From the NCBI GenBank assembly GCA_003833135.1, contig QZLH01000677.1:4375-68374 (forward strand): a DNA stretch of 64,000 nucleotides. The letters are read 5' to 3'. Below are positions 33,423 through 45,416 of this stretch, in pieces. Every line of letters begins with the position of its first letter. Positions within the stretch are counted from its first letter, which is position 1. This DNA is from Oehlia diaphana. Taxonomy: Eukaryota > Glomeromycota > Glomeromycetes > Glomerales > Glomeraceae. Both the position numbers and the translations under genes were made by a program. The notes beneath the pieces are model-generated. The model was given only the letters and a program-made list of their open reading frames with translations, was not told the origin of the DNA and searched no databases.

Positions 33423-36166
33423 AATTTAGAAAATAACAAATAATATGTGGTATCAAAATTGTTGATATATATATTCTTATTCTTGAAAATTTATATATTG
33501 AAAATTAAATCTAATTAAATTTTTTACGTTGTAAATGTAAAATTTATAATTTTTTTTTTTATTTGATTGTAAGTTATGAAATTATAAAATAAATGAAAAT
33601 TATAAAATGTTTTCATTAAAATTAAAAAATTTACTTTACACTTGGTGCAAAATAGCAGAAAATTTTATAACTGATATTATCGTAATCCAAAAATGCGTAG
33701 TTATATTAGTAACACTTTATCCCGTTGATCCAAATATCTGACAATTTATTTTGTAAATTATTATAGATTTATAGCCACATTGATTCGATTATAAACAACG
33801 ATTAATTGAAATAAATGATTCGATAACTTAGATCACTATGATTATAGTTAAATAAAATGATAAGTTATATATAGGAATTGCTTTAACCAAAAGAAGGTTA
33901 GCAGAAAAATTAACTCCGAGATAGACAATGCCGCAATATTCTAAAAATGAGCAAAGCAATTCGTTGTTTATAATTTTTTTATAGGCCAATTAGGCCAATA
34001 CTCAATACAATCTGAATTGATTTTCTGCGCCTCTGTGACGTGACTGCATCACGTGAATTGAATTTTTCCACATGGTAGTGTATTTATTACATTCCCAAAA
34101 ATCCCAAACCGCGCAGCATATGCCAGATGACGGCCATTCTTTCGGGATTTCGTTCTATTCTGGATTTTGTACGAATCCCGATTATTTTTAGATTTTATAT
34201 AAAATAAAGTAATTGGATTAAAAAAAGTAATAATCATTAAATTTATTTTATATTAAAATTGGACCAATTTCTACTTCTTAGCAACAAAGCGGCACCATAT
34301 TACATAGAATATAGCCAGGATATTCGTTATTATTTTAAGTTTTCTTATTAAATTTTTATTTTTAAGTAAAAATTATGCAGAAAAAAAAGCCTTTTTCTTT
34401 CTATAAATTTATATATATTTGCTATTAAAGTCATATATTTATCTATAAAACTAATTAACTTTCGTGCCAAAGAATAAAATAAATCTATGAAATTCAGATG
34501 TAGTACAATTTAATTATTAAATCAATTTTACACAAATGTTATATTGTTACAAGCACTTCAAAACGCGCAGTACGCACACAGAACGCGCAGTTTGTTCGTC
34601 AAAAGGTTTAAATAAATATCACATTTCCGAAAAATAAAAAAATTTAATTAATCAAATTAAACAATAAATAAATTTTATCTATATAGCCGTTAATTAATTT
34701 TTTATAATGACCCGCTGATAGCCGAGAAATTTATGCGTTCAGGTAAAATTCCTAAAGTAAAGCTTCGATAATAATTTTTTTTTAACATGATTTTCTATTA
34801 TAAAATATTATGTATTTTTTTTTTAAATTTGAGCATGATCTTTATTTCCAATTTTATATTCGCTTTATAATAAAAATTAAATTAGAAAAATTATGTGGTG
34901 ATACGACAAAAATCGGCAACTTTATTCAGTTGATAAATGTAATTTATATAGCAAATATACATTCATTGATCAGTTTGTCATAATACCGTAATTTAATTTT
35001 AAACGAAGCTTGTTAAACACACTTCAGTCGGTTATTCTTATTTAATTAGATGGGAATGTCCGTATGCAACACTGCATAACAGCGGTAGAAGGTAAATAAG
35101 ATAAGTAATAAATCGAGAAAATTTCCGTGTTTATGAAATCCTAGTCAAGTAAAAAAGATAATAATAATTGTAAAATGATGTCTATCCGAAAATTATTTTC
35201 ATTATTAAAAAAAAATTCATAAATAATTTAAAACGTAATTACAAAGATTATTATATTTACTTGAAATGGAAATTGAAATATGGTTAAATTAAAATCAATA
35301 AAAATGAAGTTGATAGAGGAAAAACATTGAATATTTCGCACACTTTGCTATTGCTGACTAACGAAATGTATTCAGTAATATCGTTAGGCTCTTATAATTT
35401 CGCTACAATATGAGTTAAAGTATAAATATACATTTTTATAAAACATAAACGAGATAACATTGCGCCAGAGGAAGTCGTTGATGTCATAAAGGAATATCAC
35501 GCGGATGAAAAAATAAAGTATGTATGATATAAGCATCCAACGATGCATCCAAAGGTCTAAAAGAGGTAAAGGACAAGCTAATGGAACTGGAAGGGATTTC
35601 TACAAAAACTTCTAGCGATATGGAATAGGAAGCCATCAGATCAGATCAGAGGCTCTGAATACATTCATACCCTTAATGTCATAGATGCTCATTACACATT
35701 GGTACTTATTTGTGCAATTTCTTTACCTTCAATTATATTGTATATTTCAACTTTATAATTCAAATCAATATGAGTTTTTTTTTTTTTTTTGATCACTCAA
35801 AAATAATTGAACATTTTTAATACACTTAGGAAATTGAAATAATTTAATTCATACATTGCAAAATTACCTGTATTTATTAATTCAAAACTATTGAATATGG
35901 CCCCTACTCTCGCCATACTCTGTCACTTCCAAAAATCAAAATTGAAGTGTCCAACCCCTAATCCTTCGAAATACAATAATAAATAATACATTCCTTAACA
36001 TTAAAAAATTAAATATTTTCTGGATGCTGCTCCAATCATAAGCCAGGTATCAAATGAATAATAGGCAAAATAAAATAAAAATAAAATAATCAGAAACTGG
36101 ACAATTCTGCTCTATTAAAGAAAAGGATACATTTAAACCATGTCCTCAGGAGTTAATCTATGTTTT
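33423..36166. other. Long AT-rich stretch without a supported gene
   Basis: No conserved frame is found. Slightly GC-richer patches at 34060-34160, 34560-34605 (two ACGCGCAGT words) and 35455-35670 may be remnants. The last contains the short coding-like NIAPEEVVDVIKEYHADEK before a stop. Confidence 0.35.
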
Positions 36167-36804
36167 CTAAAAATACTTGGTAACCTAGAAGAAAAAATGC
36201 GAGGAATAATAAATTTAGCATATACATAAATCAATACCTTTTTAGTCATACCCTTCATCCAGTCTTTGAGGAATATCCAGTTAGGAAGTAAGAAATCAGC
36301 TGCCTATAAAAAAGCAAATATGATGAATTTATTAGATTAGTTAATTTAAATATAAATACTAAAATTAGTACATACACAATCCAAAAGGTAATCTGATATT
36401 TTATTATATATCATATTAAGTGCAATCAGATTAAACCTTCTGAAAAAACGTCCAGCTGACTCAGGATATTCTTGAAAAATCCAAATGAAAAGGGAAGGTA
36501 CCATGTGATTTCCCCTTTCCATTAGTTCTTTCAAGTTCCTTATAGAGCAGAAGTCCAAATAGTTATTGTATAGTTTTTTGATATAAATAACTATTTGTTG
36601 TCCAGTTTCTGATTTGTGAAAATCTAGAACTAAATGAAAAAAAGTAAAAAGAAAATTAAAAAAATCATAAAAAAGTGATGGCCTTCCAAAGGCCAACACA
36701 ACCAAAGAACCAAAAAGAAACCCAGTAAGAAACCATACAGTCCTGCTGCATGGTGAAAGGCCTGGGTTATAATAGAGCGGAAGAATAGTACGTTGATAAG
36801 CCAT
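36167..36804 (-). CDS. Small predicted membrane protein, three exons
   Basis: Exons are 36376-36804, 36238-36303 and 36167-36184, with GTATGT/AG and GTATTG/AG introns and every exon in phase 0, for 170 residues. The start MAYQRTILPLYYNPGLS is followed by a strongly hydrophobic stretch, VWFLTGFLFGSLVVLAFG and then YDFFNFLFTFFHLVLDF, likely two membrane segments at about residues 24-60. The later part is amphipathic, and the last exons add AADFLLPNWIFLKDWMKGM and TKKVTKYF. No signal peptide or known domain is recognised. No stop interrupts the frame, so it may be expressed; the family is unknown. Confidence 0.55.
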
Positions 36805-37389
36805 TTTTTTTTATATTGCCAGCAAATAAATAAAAAAGGCTTGAAATTTTTAATTTTCGCATAGATAGGATATATACAGTATATTGTATTATCCTCAAAT
36901 TCTGATTGGTTAAGATTATGAAAGTTGGCGTTGGCGTTATAATTACATAATTATTTACAAAACGCGTCAATGATTAATCAATAGTATTGTAGTTATCGAA
37001 AATATCACGCGTTTTTAGATAATCTGTTAAAAGTCAGACTGCCTGTCGTATTTTATCACTACTATTTGGTATTCCGCCAGTTATAAACTGTCCAATCAGA
37101 GTATGACCCACGTGACGATCAACAGTCAAATTCCAAAAAGTAGTCCTTCGCTTTCGCTCTGGCAAAAATCGGAATTTGTTCACAAAACGAAATATTTTTT
37201 TTTTTTTTTAAAAAAAAAAAGGATGAGCTTACACAAATTAGCTATGATTCTAAACTCTTATTTTTCAAAACATTTTTATCATTAAAAATAGTTACAGTAT
37301 TTTAAAAAATCGTTAAATTATTAGATGGTAATATTTTTTGAGAGCAAATAGCCAAATACATAATTAAAAGTATTATAAATATTTTTTAT

Positions 37390-38040
37390 AGAAGGCCTTT
37401 TTTTGGGATCAGGATCCCAACAACTTTTCATTATGGTGGCATAACATTCTGGTGTATCATCTGTAACTTTAGGTCGGTTTCCTTCAATAATCTTACATAT
37501 GGGATGAATATCATGTTTACATTAGCAAAAGGTTTACAACCCGTAGTAAGTTCCCACATAATCATGTCAAAACCATAAATATCAGATTTCTGAGAAAATT
37601 TGGACTCTTTAAAGATTTCTGGTGCAATATAAGGTAACACTCCATATATTTCATTATTTGATGATCTACCATTTACAGCTTGTGATAATCCTAGATCTCT
37701 AATTTTCCATTCAATAATGAATTGTCGATTAAAATTTCATCCATCACGACTACCTAAATCATATAATATGTTTACTCTATGGAAATCTCGATGCATAAAT
37801 TTTTTACCTAAAAATATAAAAAATTAATAACCTAATTTAAAAAGTATAATAATCAGTAAATATAAAATATAGGTACTCATATGAAACTTGATTTAAAATA
37901 TGTATTTTTTGATTCTCATGTAATATTTTTAAAATTCTTCTGCAAATACTTATGAAAATCTCCTCCTGACGCATATCTCATAACTATTATACAATCCCCT
38001 AATTCAGGAACTTTTGTAAAGCCATACGTTTTAATGATGT
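37390..38040 (-). pseudogene. Kinase-domain pseudogene
   Basis: The minus strand contains IIVMRYASGGDFHKYLQKNF (hinge), then after an intron FMHRDFHRVNILYDLGS (catalytic loop), RDLGLSQAVNG (the DFG position), VLPYIAPEIF (APE) and DIYGFDMIMWELTTG. A frameshift after CKPFANV restores HDIHPICKIIEGNRPKVTD and SCWDPDPKKRPSI in another frame. It belongs to the same broad Rhizophagus-type kinase expansion but a different subgroup from the three zinc-finger kinases, with HRDFH instead of HRDLHSGN. Confidence 0.7.
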
Positions 38041-39104
38041 CCTACATGAATATTATTTGGATCGATACTTTATGTATTCTTGCCAATTTTTTTATTATTT
38101 TCTGAATGATTATAATAACATATGAGAATCGGTTAAATGCAAATTATATAAATTGACATTTAATTTTGTGCAATAGCTTAAAGTAAAGTAGACGATTACC
38201 ATATTTGTTAAATCTTTAAGTATAAATATTGATCTCGTGATCCAAATAAATAAACATTTTTATAAGCAAAATTGTAACTTTATTTATTTACAAAATTCTT
38301 TATAGAATTTGATTGTAAATTCTATAAATCAATAAAACATTCTTAGAATTCTACAAATGCTCTAGAATTCTTTATTTTTAAATTGTTTTTCGTGTTGCCT
38401 TACTAAATTATTAATTATGTCAACACCTAATGTGGAAATATATTTTTTTTTATTATAATCTTTTCAGTCTCCATTTTTCAAATAATTTTTCAATCAATAG
38501 AAAATTCTATTTTTTCTATGAATTACATGATTATATGGAAATTTAAAAATATATCAAATTTAAAAATTTAAAAATAATAAAATGGAACCTTTCAATGAAA
38601 CTTTTTTTTTGGCCAAAAAACAAAATAAAATCCAGTCCAAGTTTAGGGGTGCAGACATTTGATTAGTGACGCTATCTCAATTTGCGCCATATTGTGTTAC
38701 GTCGTTAACGGCTATACTAATTTTCATTGGATCCGATGTGAAATTAGCTCGGATTCATGTAATGAAGGCAGAAGACATGGGTCCGGATGATTACTAATGA
38801 TTACAAATCAAACCGTACGTTTTTATTTAATTATTCAATAGCCGATTTTAAAAGTTGATCATCGCTGTTTTCAGAAATGTTAGTAACCTGAAATGTTGAA
38901 TATATATTTTACACCGAACAAACAAATTCAGGGTTAAGTTCATCTTTCATTTTCAAGAATACATTTTTGGATTAGTATATTAGTATTAACTTTTTCGATT
39001 AAGAACTTCTATGAAGAATTATATGTTTTATACAATATTATTACTGAAATATTTTTTATAAATAGGACAACGCTCAAAAAATAATCATTTCAAAAAAATT
39101 AACT
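38041..39104. other. Intergenic region upstream of an intact kinase
   Basis: Mostly A/T. 38650-38830 is slightly richer in GC, without a frame. The promoter of the kinase starting at 39105 should lie in its last few hundred bases; no specific element is evident. Confidence 0.35.
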
Positions 39105-41001
39105 ATGACGGAACAATCAAAAAATTATAGACATAAAATTGATTTTTTATTATCAGACAATATGCATTTAAGTCAGCCAACACAAACCATACCAGTTAAA
39201 TCAAAACAAGGTAAAACATACAAGAAATGTAACGGATGTAATAGAAGAAGAAAACCTTTTGGGGAAGATCATCAGTTTTGTCGTCTGTGTTACAAATTAA
39301 AATCAGTTTTTAAATCAAGTGGAAACAAGGTTATTGATGATTTTATCAAAAATACACAAATTAATCTTACCAAAAGCGAAGGAAAAATGGAGTTTGTTCC
39401 TTATGATCAATTCAAAAATATAGAATTTATTGCCGAGGGAGGATTTAGTAAAATTTATAAAGCAACTTGGATTGATGGTCCAATTCATTGGTATAGTATT
39501 AGTCGTAATATCGATAATATTAGTCGTTTGAAGAATGATATAGTTGTTCTCAAAAAACTTGTTAATTCCAAAAATATTACATCTAAAGAGTTAAATGAGG
39601 TATAGTAGTACTTTATTTAATTCTGATTAGCAAAACGAGTATATAAGATAAATAAATTAATATATTTATTTTATTATTAGCTCAAGATATTTTATCAACT
39701 TTCTTCAAATGTTAGTTGTATTTGTAAATATTATGGAATCACTCAAGATCCTATTACCAATGATATCATGATTATTATGCCATATTATGAATTAGGTGAT
39801 TTGATACATTGTTTTAGTAATGATTTTTACAATATTAATTGGAAAAGCAAGTTATATAATTTACAACGAATAATATGTGGACTTCGAGGCATGCATGAAT
39901 GCAAAATTATTCACAGAGATTTACATAGTGGAAATATGTTTTTTAATAAACATTCCGGAAGTTATCATGTATGTATAGGTGACTTAGGTATAAGTAAATC
40001 TGCAACTGAATCTGGAGAAAATAATGAGAATTATGGTATTATTCCCTATATGGCACCAGAGATTTTTCAAGGATATAAATATACTGAAGTTTCAGAGATA
40101 TACAGTTATGGAATGATTATGTGGGAATTTATGACAGGTAGAAGACCTTTTTGGGATCGAAATCATGATACATTTCTTATTATTGATATATGCGATGGTT
40201 TACGACCACCGATTGTCACAAATGCGCCTGAAGGATATGTTAAATTGATGAAAGAATGCTGGAATTTTGATCCAGATAAAAGACCAACAACCACTGATAT
40301 TTATAATAAAATTATAGAAATGTGGAAAAATGAAGAGAAAAATTGTAATAATGATATTCCAACTAAAATTATAAAATCATCAGATATTGGGCCCTTAACA
40401 ATGAATAACCCAGGTGCCATTTATAAGAGTAGACCTTTAAGTAAAATGATTCATTCTGCAATGTCTTTAAGGAGTTCAAAAAGTCGGTCTATAAATTTAG
40501 AAATTGGTAAACGATTTAATATTAAGATTTACTATTATAAGCTATTTAATTTGTATTATTTTCTGTATATTATTATTAATAATCATTATTTCTATCAAGA
40601 TAAAAGAAAATTTGAAGACTTGGTTAAAGTTAATGATGATAATGGTATTATATAATTAAATTTATTATTTGTAAATTAACTAAGAAAACCCAATAAATCA
40701 AAACTTTATAGGTCAAGTTACTAAAAGGAAAAAATTATGTGGAAATGAAATTAATGGTAAATAATAATTAGTTAACGAATTATTATTTATAATATTAACA
40801 TTTTATAATTTTAATTAAAATTTATACTTTCTTACGAAGAAATTGAATTTGATATTAATATGAATTTTAATAAAGGTAAATAACTTATAAGTACTTTTAA
40901 TATTATCTAGGTATTATATGTAATAATATTTATTTATTTAATTGAATATAGATTACGTCACTCTGGAACTTGAATTTGATATCGATATTTATAATCCTTG
41001 A
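39105..41001 (+). CDS. Zn-finger protein kinase, intact, six exons
   Basis: Exons are 39105-39599, 39681-40506, 40600-40644, 40712-40756, 40840-40875 and 40952-41001, all GT-AG. Their lengths sum to 499 codons including the stop (498 residues). Cys 42, 45, 59 and 62 form a CNGC...CRLC zinc-binding pair. The kinase domain has the Gly loop IAEGGFSKIYKATW (109-122), Lys 150 in VVLKK, HRD 243-245 in IIHRDLHSGN, Asp 266 in GDLG and APE 290-292. The tail exons are phase 1 and encode DKRKFEDLVKVNDDN, GQVTKRKKLCGNEIN, EIEFDINMNFNK and DYVTLELEFDIDIYNP. All catalytic residues are present, so activity is plausible; the substrate is unknown. Its 3' end faces the kinase at 43667-45416. Confidence 0.85.
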
Positions 41002-41279
41002 ATTTTATTAAATTTTTACTGTATATTTTCCTAGGAAAATATTTTTACTTCATTTTATATTAAAAAGGGTAGAAATTGATTAATAGTTAAATGATAGATA
41101 AATGTTATGGATAAATGTTATAGCAAATATTTCTAAATGCATGATATATAAAAGAATAGTATGTAACATTATATTATGTGACAAGAAGTTTAATTTGGTC
41201 AGAAGTTACTATACGTTATCTTTATTAGAACGAGATACTGTATATATTTTAAGGAAATTACAAAATTTTTGGACATGAT

Positions 41280-42341
41280 TAGGTATGGCAACGGTCACGG
41301 TCATTAACCGGTTATGACCGGTCATGACCGTGACCGATATCGGTCGGTCAAAGACCTCTGACCGACCGTTTGACCGATCCTGAAAACGTTCGCGAAACGT
41401 TTTTTAATATAAAATTTAATAAAAAAATGTTTCGCAAACGGTTTTTAATTATTTTAATAGAAAACGTTGCGAAAACGTNNNNNNNNNNNNNNNNNNNNNN
41501 NNNNNNNNNNNNNNNNNNNNNNNNNNNNNNNNNNNNNNNNNNNNNNNNNNNNNNNNNNNNNNNNNNNNNNNNNNNNNNNNNNNNNNNNNNNNNNNNNNNN
41601 NNNNNNNNNNNNNNNNNNNNNNNNNNNNNNNNNNNNNNNNNNNNNNNNNNNNNNNNNNNNNNNNNNNNNNNNNNNNNNNNNNNNNNNNNNNNNNNNNNNN
41701 NNNNNNNNNNNNNNNNNNNNNNNNNNNNNNNNNNNNNNNNNNNNNNNNNNNNNNNNNNNNNNNNNNNNNNNNNNNNNNNNNNNNNNNNNNNNNNNNNNNN
41801 NNNNNNNNNNNNNNNNNNNNNNNNNNNNNNNNNNNNNNNNNNNNNNNNNNNNNNNNNNNNNNNNNNNNNNNNNNNNNNNNNNNNNNNNNNNNNNNNNNNN
41901 NNNNNNNNNNNNNNNNNNNNNNNNNNNNNNNNNNNNNNNNNNNNNNNNNNNNNNNNNNNNNNNNNNNNNNNNNNNNNNNNNNNNNNNNNNNNNNNNNNNN
42001 NNNNNNNNNNNNNNNNNNNNNNNNNNNNNNNNNNNNNNNNNNNNNNNNNNNNNNNNNNNNNNNNNNNNNNNNNNNNNNNNNNNNNNNNNNNNNNNNNNNN
42101 NNNNNNNNNNNNNNNNNNNNNNNNNNNNNNNNNNCAAACGGTTTTTAATTATTTTAATAGAAAACGTTGCGAAAACGTTTTTTATTAAGTATTTCATAAA
42201 AAAAAAAGTTTCGCAAACGTTTTCAGGATCGGTTAAACGGTCGGTCAGACCGGTCGGTCAAACGGTCGGTCGGTCGGTCAAGGGTTCTTGACCGGTTATG
42301 ACCGACCGATAACCGACCATAACCGACCGTTGCCATCCCTA
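41280..42341. mobile_element. hAT-like CGGTCGGTCA-word element with 8-bp duplication
   Basis: The target duplication GACATGAT lies at 41272-41279 and 42342-42349. The ends are TAGGTATGGCAACGGTCACG and the complement of TAGGGATGGCAACGGTCGG. Arms consist of CGGTCGGTCA and TGACCGACCG words in both orientations. Inside are A/T-rich units with TTTCGCAAACG and AACGTTGCGAAAACGT. The centre is an assembly gap. No transposase is visible. Confidence 0.9.
41479..42134. other. Assembly gap of 656 N
   Basis: The 44 bases before the gap (41435-41478) are identical to the 44 bases after it (42135-42178). The gap is therefore either spurious, with overlapping contig ends, or an unresolved tandem array. Open frames drawn through it are artefacts. 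Confidence 0.95.
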
Positions 42342-42349
42342 GACATGAT

Positions 42350-43666
42350 GATCGGGTAAAAGTTCCTTATGATTATGCAGATTGATAATAGGGGCATGAA
42401 ATAAAAAAAAAGAATTTAAACTAATGTAATATTCTATCACAACTTAATATGACATTTCAAATAGAGAGTATTATTATCCTCATAATTGTTTGTCATTCCT
42501 AATGATTAATAATTTGTGTAAATTAAAACAGTACTAAAAATACGTCAATTGTCGCTATTTTGTAATATGTAATTTATACTTACCATTTTGGGTTTTTATT
42601 TTATTGATTATTTAAAATCAGAATATTTCTTGCTTTGACACGTAGTCACGTAGTGTTAACTCCGATTTAGAGAAATTAGTGATGTCATTTTTATTTATAT
42701 ATACAGTAAATATCAGCTTATTTTATTTTTAAGAAACATAAATACATAATGTGTTAAAATCAAAAAATATGTAAACGACTTTGTCCTATCCCTTCCGAAA
42801 TTGTACTATATTTTTTTAGGAAGTCGGTAAACAATGGGAAATTTTTATTTCTGGATTTTGTTTTACTTTACTATTACTAAAAGTATAACGTTAAATCTTC
42901 GTTATTGATCGAGACCTTTGGTTTTTTATAAAACATATTTTCTTTTCAAGTCGTAATAACCGTTCAAGTTGAAATTTCACAAATTGGGATTAAAAAATGT
43001 TTTTTATTTGGTTTTTTTACTAAATTATCGCAAATTTTACTTGATGATGCCGAATACTAAGATATTACTATTAAAGTTTTTCGTTTATTATTCTTTCTTC
43101 TACACCAATAATTTTATTGATTAATAAAATATCATGAAAATAATAATAATTATTATATGTAAAATTAAATGTTCTATATTCCAATATAAAAATATAGGAT
43201 AACCGAAAACTTAAACTTGCCATTACTAAATCTAGCTTTTCAAAAAAGTCTAGCAATGATAAGGTATATTATTCGTATGTCATTAGATATTTTATTTATT
43301 TATTTTTTTTTTTTTTTTAAAAAAAAACAGATGGAAGGTAAGGAAACTAAATGTAAAGTATGAAAGTAAAAAAAAAAATAAAATCATAAAATGGTTTTGA
43401 CATTATCGAAAGTATTAGCTTTAATATTATTTAAATAACAGTTAAGTACTTAAGTACATTTTGATTATAGACCGTTCTCTTAGAGGCTTCTGGATTTCTG
43501 GTTAAAAAATGATTGATATATTAAATAAATGAATAGAGTAATTATGCAATAAGCATATTATAACAGATCCAAAACAGTATAAAATAAGACTAATGGTGAA
43601 AATTTTTATCTACTTATTTTGTTTTATACTTTTTTAACAAGGCAAATACTTTAAGAAAGTAAAAAT
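42350..43666. other. AT-rich spacer between convergent kinases
   Basis: I see poly-A/T runs (43300-43330) and no supported gene. Confidence 0.35.
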
Positions 43667-45416
43667 TTAAAATTTGATATCAAAATTATTTTCCTTGGTA
43701 ATATATTCTATAAATATAAATTAATAAATTAAGTTAGAATTTAATTAATAAATTATTATAATATGTATTTACTTGCCATTATTGTTAGAATTTATATCAA
43801 TATCTAATTCGATTTCTTGTGTAAAATAATCTAAAATATTAACAAACATTTATTAAATCAAATTATGAAATTGAGAAATTGATATACATTTACTAAAAAG
43901 TAATTACCTTCATTTTCATATAATTTTTCTCTTTTAATACTTCGACCTAAATAATTAGTAAACAATAATTTACTAAAGTTTTACAATTAAATTTATTTAC
44001 AATTAACAAATATCATACCATAATCAATTAAATCATCCTCAAACCTTCTTTTTAATTTTTCTAAATTAATAGATTGACTTCTTAAACTCCTTAAAGACAT
44101 TGCAGAATTAATCATGCCACTTAATGGTCTGCTCTTATAAATAGCGCCTAAGTGATTAGTTGTTACAGGTCCAATATCTGATGATTCTATAATTTTAGTT
44201 GGATCTTTATTATCGGAATTTTTCTCTTCATTTTCCCTAATTTCTCTAATTCTTGTATATATATCATTGGCTGTCGGTCTTTTATCCGGATTAGAATCCC
44301 AACATTCTTTCATTAATTCAATATACCCTTCGGGTGCATTTGTAACAATTGGTGGTCTTAATCCATCAAAGATTTCGATAATTAGTTCTATATCATGATT
44401 TCGATCCCAAAAAGGTCTTCTACCTGTCATAAACTCCCACATAATCATTCCGCAACTATATATATCTGAAGCTTTTGTATATTTTTGTCCTTGAAAAATT
44501 TCTGGTGCCATATAAGGAATAATACCATATTTCTCATTATCGTCATCTGCAGATTCAGTTGCAGATTTACTTATTCCCAGATCACCTATATATGGTTCTT
44601 TATATTCATCAAAAAAGATATTTCCACTATGTAAATCTCTGTGGATAATTTTTGCTAAGTGTATATCACTAAGTCCACGTGTTATATTCTTTAATTGAGA
44701 CAACTTTGTTTCCCAACTAATATTATAAAAATCATCACTTATGTAATATATCAAATCTCTTAAACCATAATATGGCATAATGATCATAATATCTTTGGTA
44801 ATAGGTTCTTGAGTAATTCCAAAATATTTACAAACGTCGATATTTAAAATATTTCTATCTGAATAAATAAGATAGAATACCTTGAGCTAAATAAAAAAAC
44901 ATTAATTTATTATCATTATATTGAATATTTAAAATATTATATGTACTAAACCTCATTCAGTTCCTTGGATGTAATGTTCTTAGTATTGTGAAGTTTTTTG
45001 AGAACAACAGTATAATTATTAGTACGAGAAACATTCCAACCATCGAGTTCATTCTCATCCCAATTATTGATTGGACCATCAACCCAAGTAGCTTTATAAA
45101 TTTTACTAAATCCTCCTTCAGCAATAAATTCTATGTTTTTGAATTGATCATAGGTAACAAACTCCATTTTCCCTCTCTCATTAAAAAGATTAATTTGTGT
45201 ATATTTGATAAAATCATCAATAATCTTGTTTTCACTTGATTTAAAGACATTTTTTGATTTGTAACACAGGCGACAAATCTGATAATCTTCAAAAGGTTTT
45301 CTTATTTTATTACATTTATTACATTTTTTATATGTCTTACTTTTTTGTTTAACCGTGGTTATATTATTTGATAATAAAAAGTCAATTTTATGTTTATAAT
45401 TTGTTAATTGATTCAT
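43667..45416 (-). CDS. Zn-finger protein kinase, intact, five exons with a GC-AG intron
   Basis: Exons are 44952-45416, 44019-44886, 43908-43946, 43777-43830 and 43667-43707, totalling 489 codons including the stop (488 residues). Cys 32, 35, 48 and 51 form CNKC...CRLC. The kinase domain has IAEGGFSKIYKATW, VVLKK, Asp 239 in HRDLHSGN, Asp 257 in GDLG and PYMAPEIF. The tail exons encode GRSIKREKLYENE, DYFTQEIELDIDINSN and EYITKENNFDIKF. The last intron (43708-43776) begins GC within GGCAAGT; frame is kept only with this donor. The intron that precedes DKRKFED in the paralogue at 39105 is absent here, where the equivalent KLKRRFEDD is part of exon 2. All catalytic residues are present. Confidence 0.85.

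Noticed and set aside
41370..42291. Three long open frames across the N gap
   Set aside because: They consist almost entirely of undefined residues from the gap.
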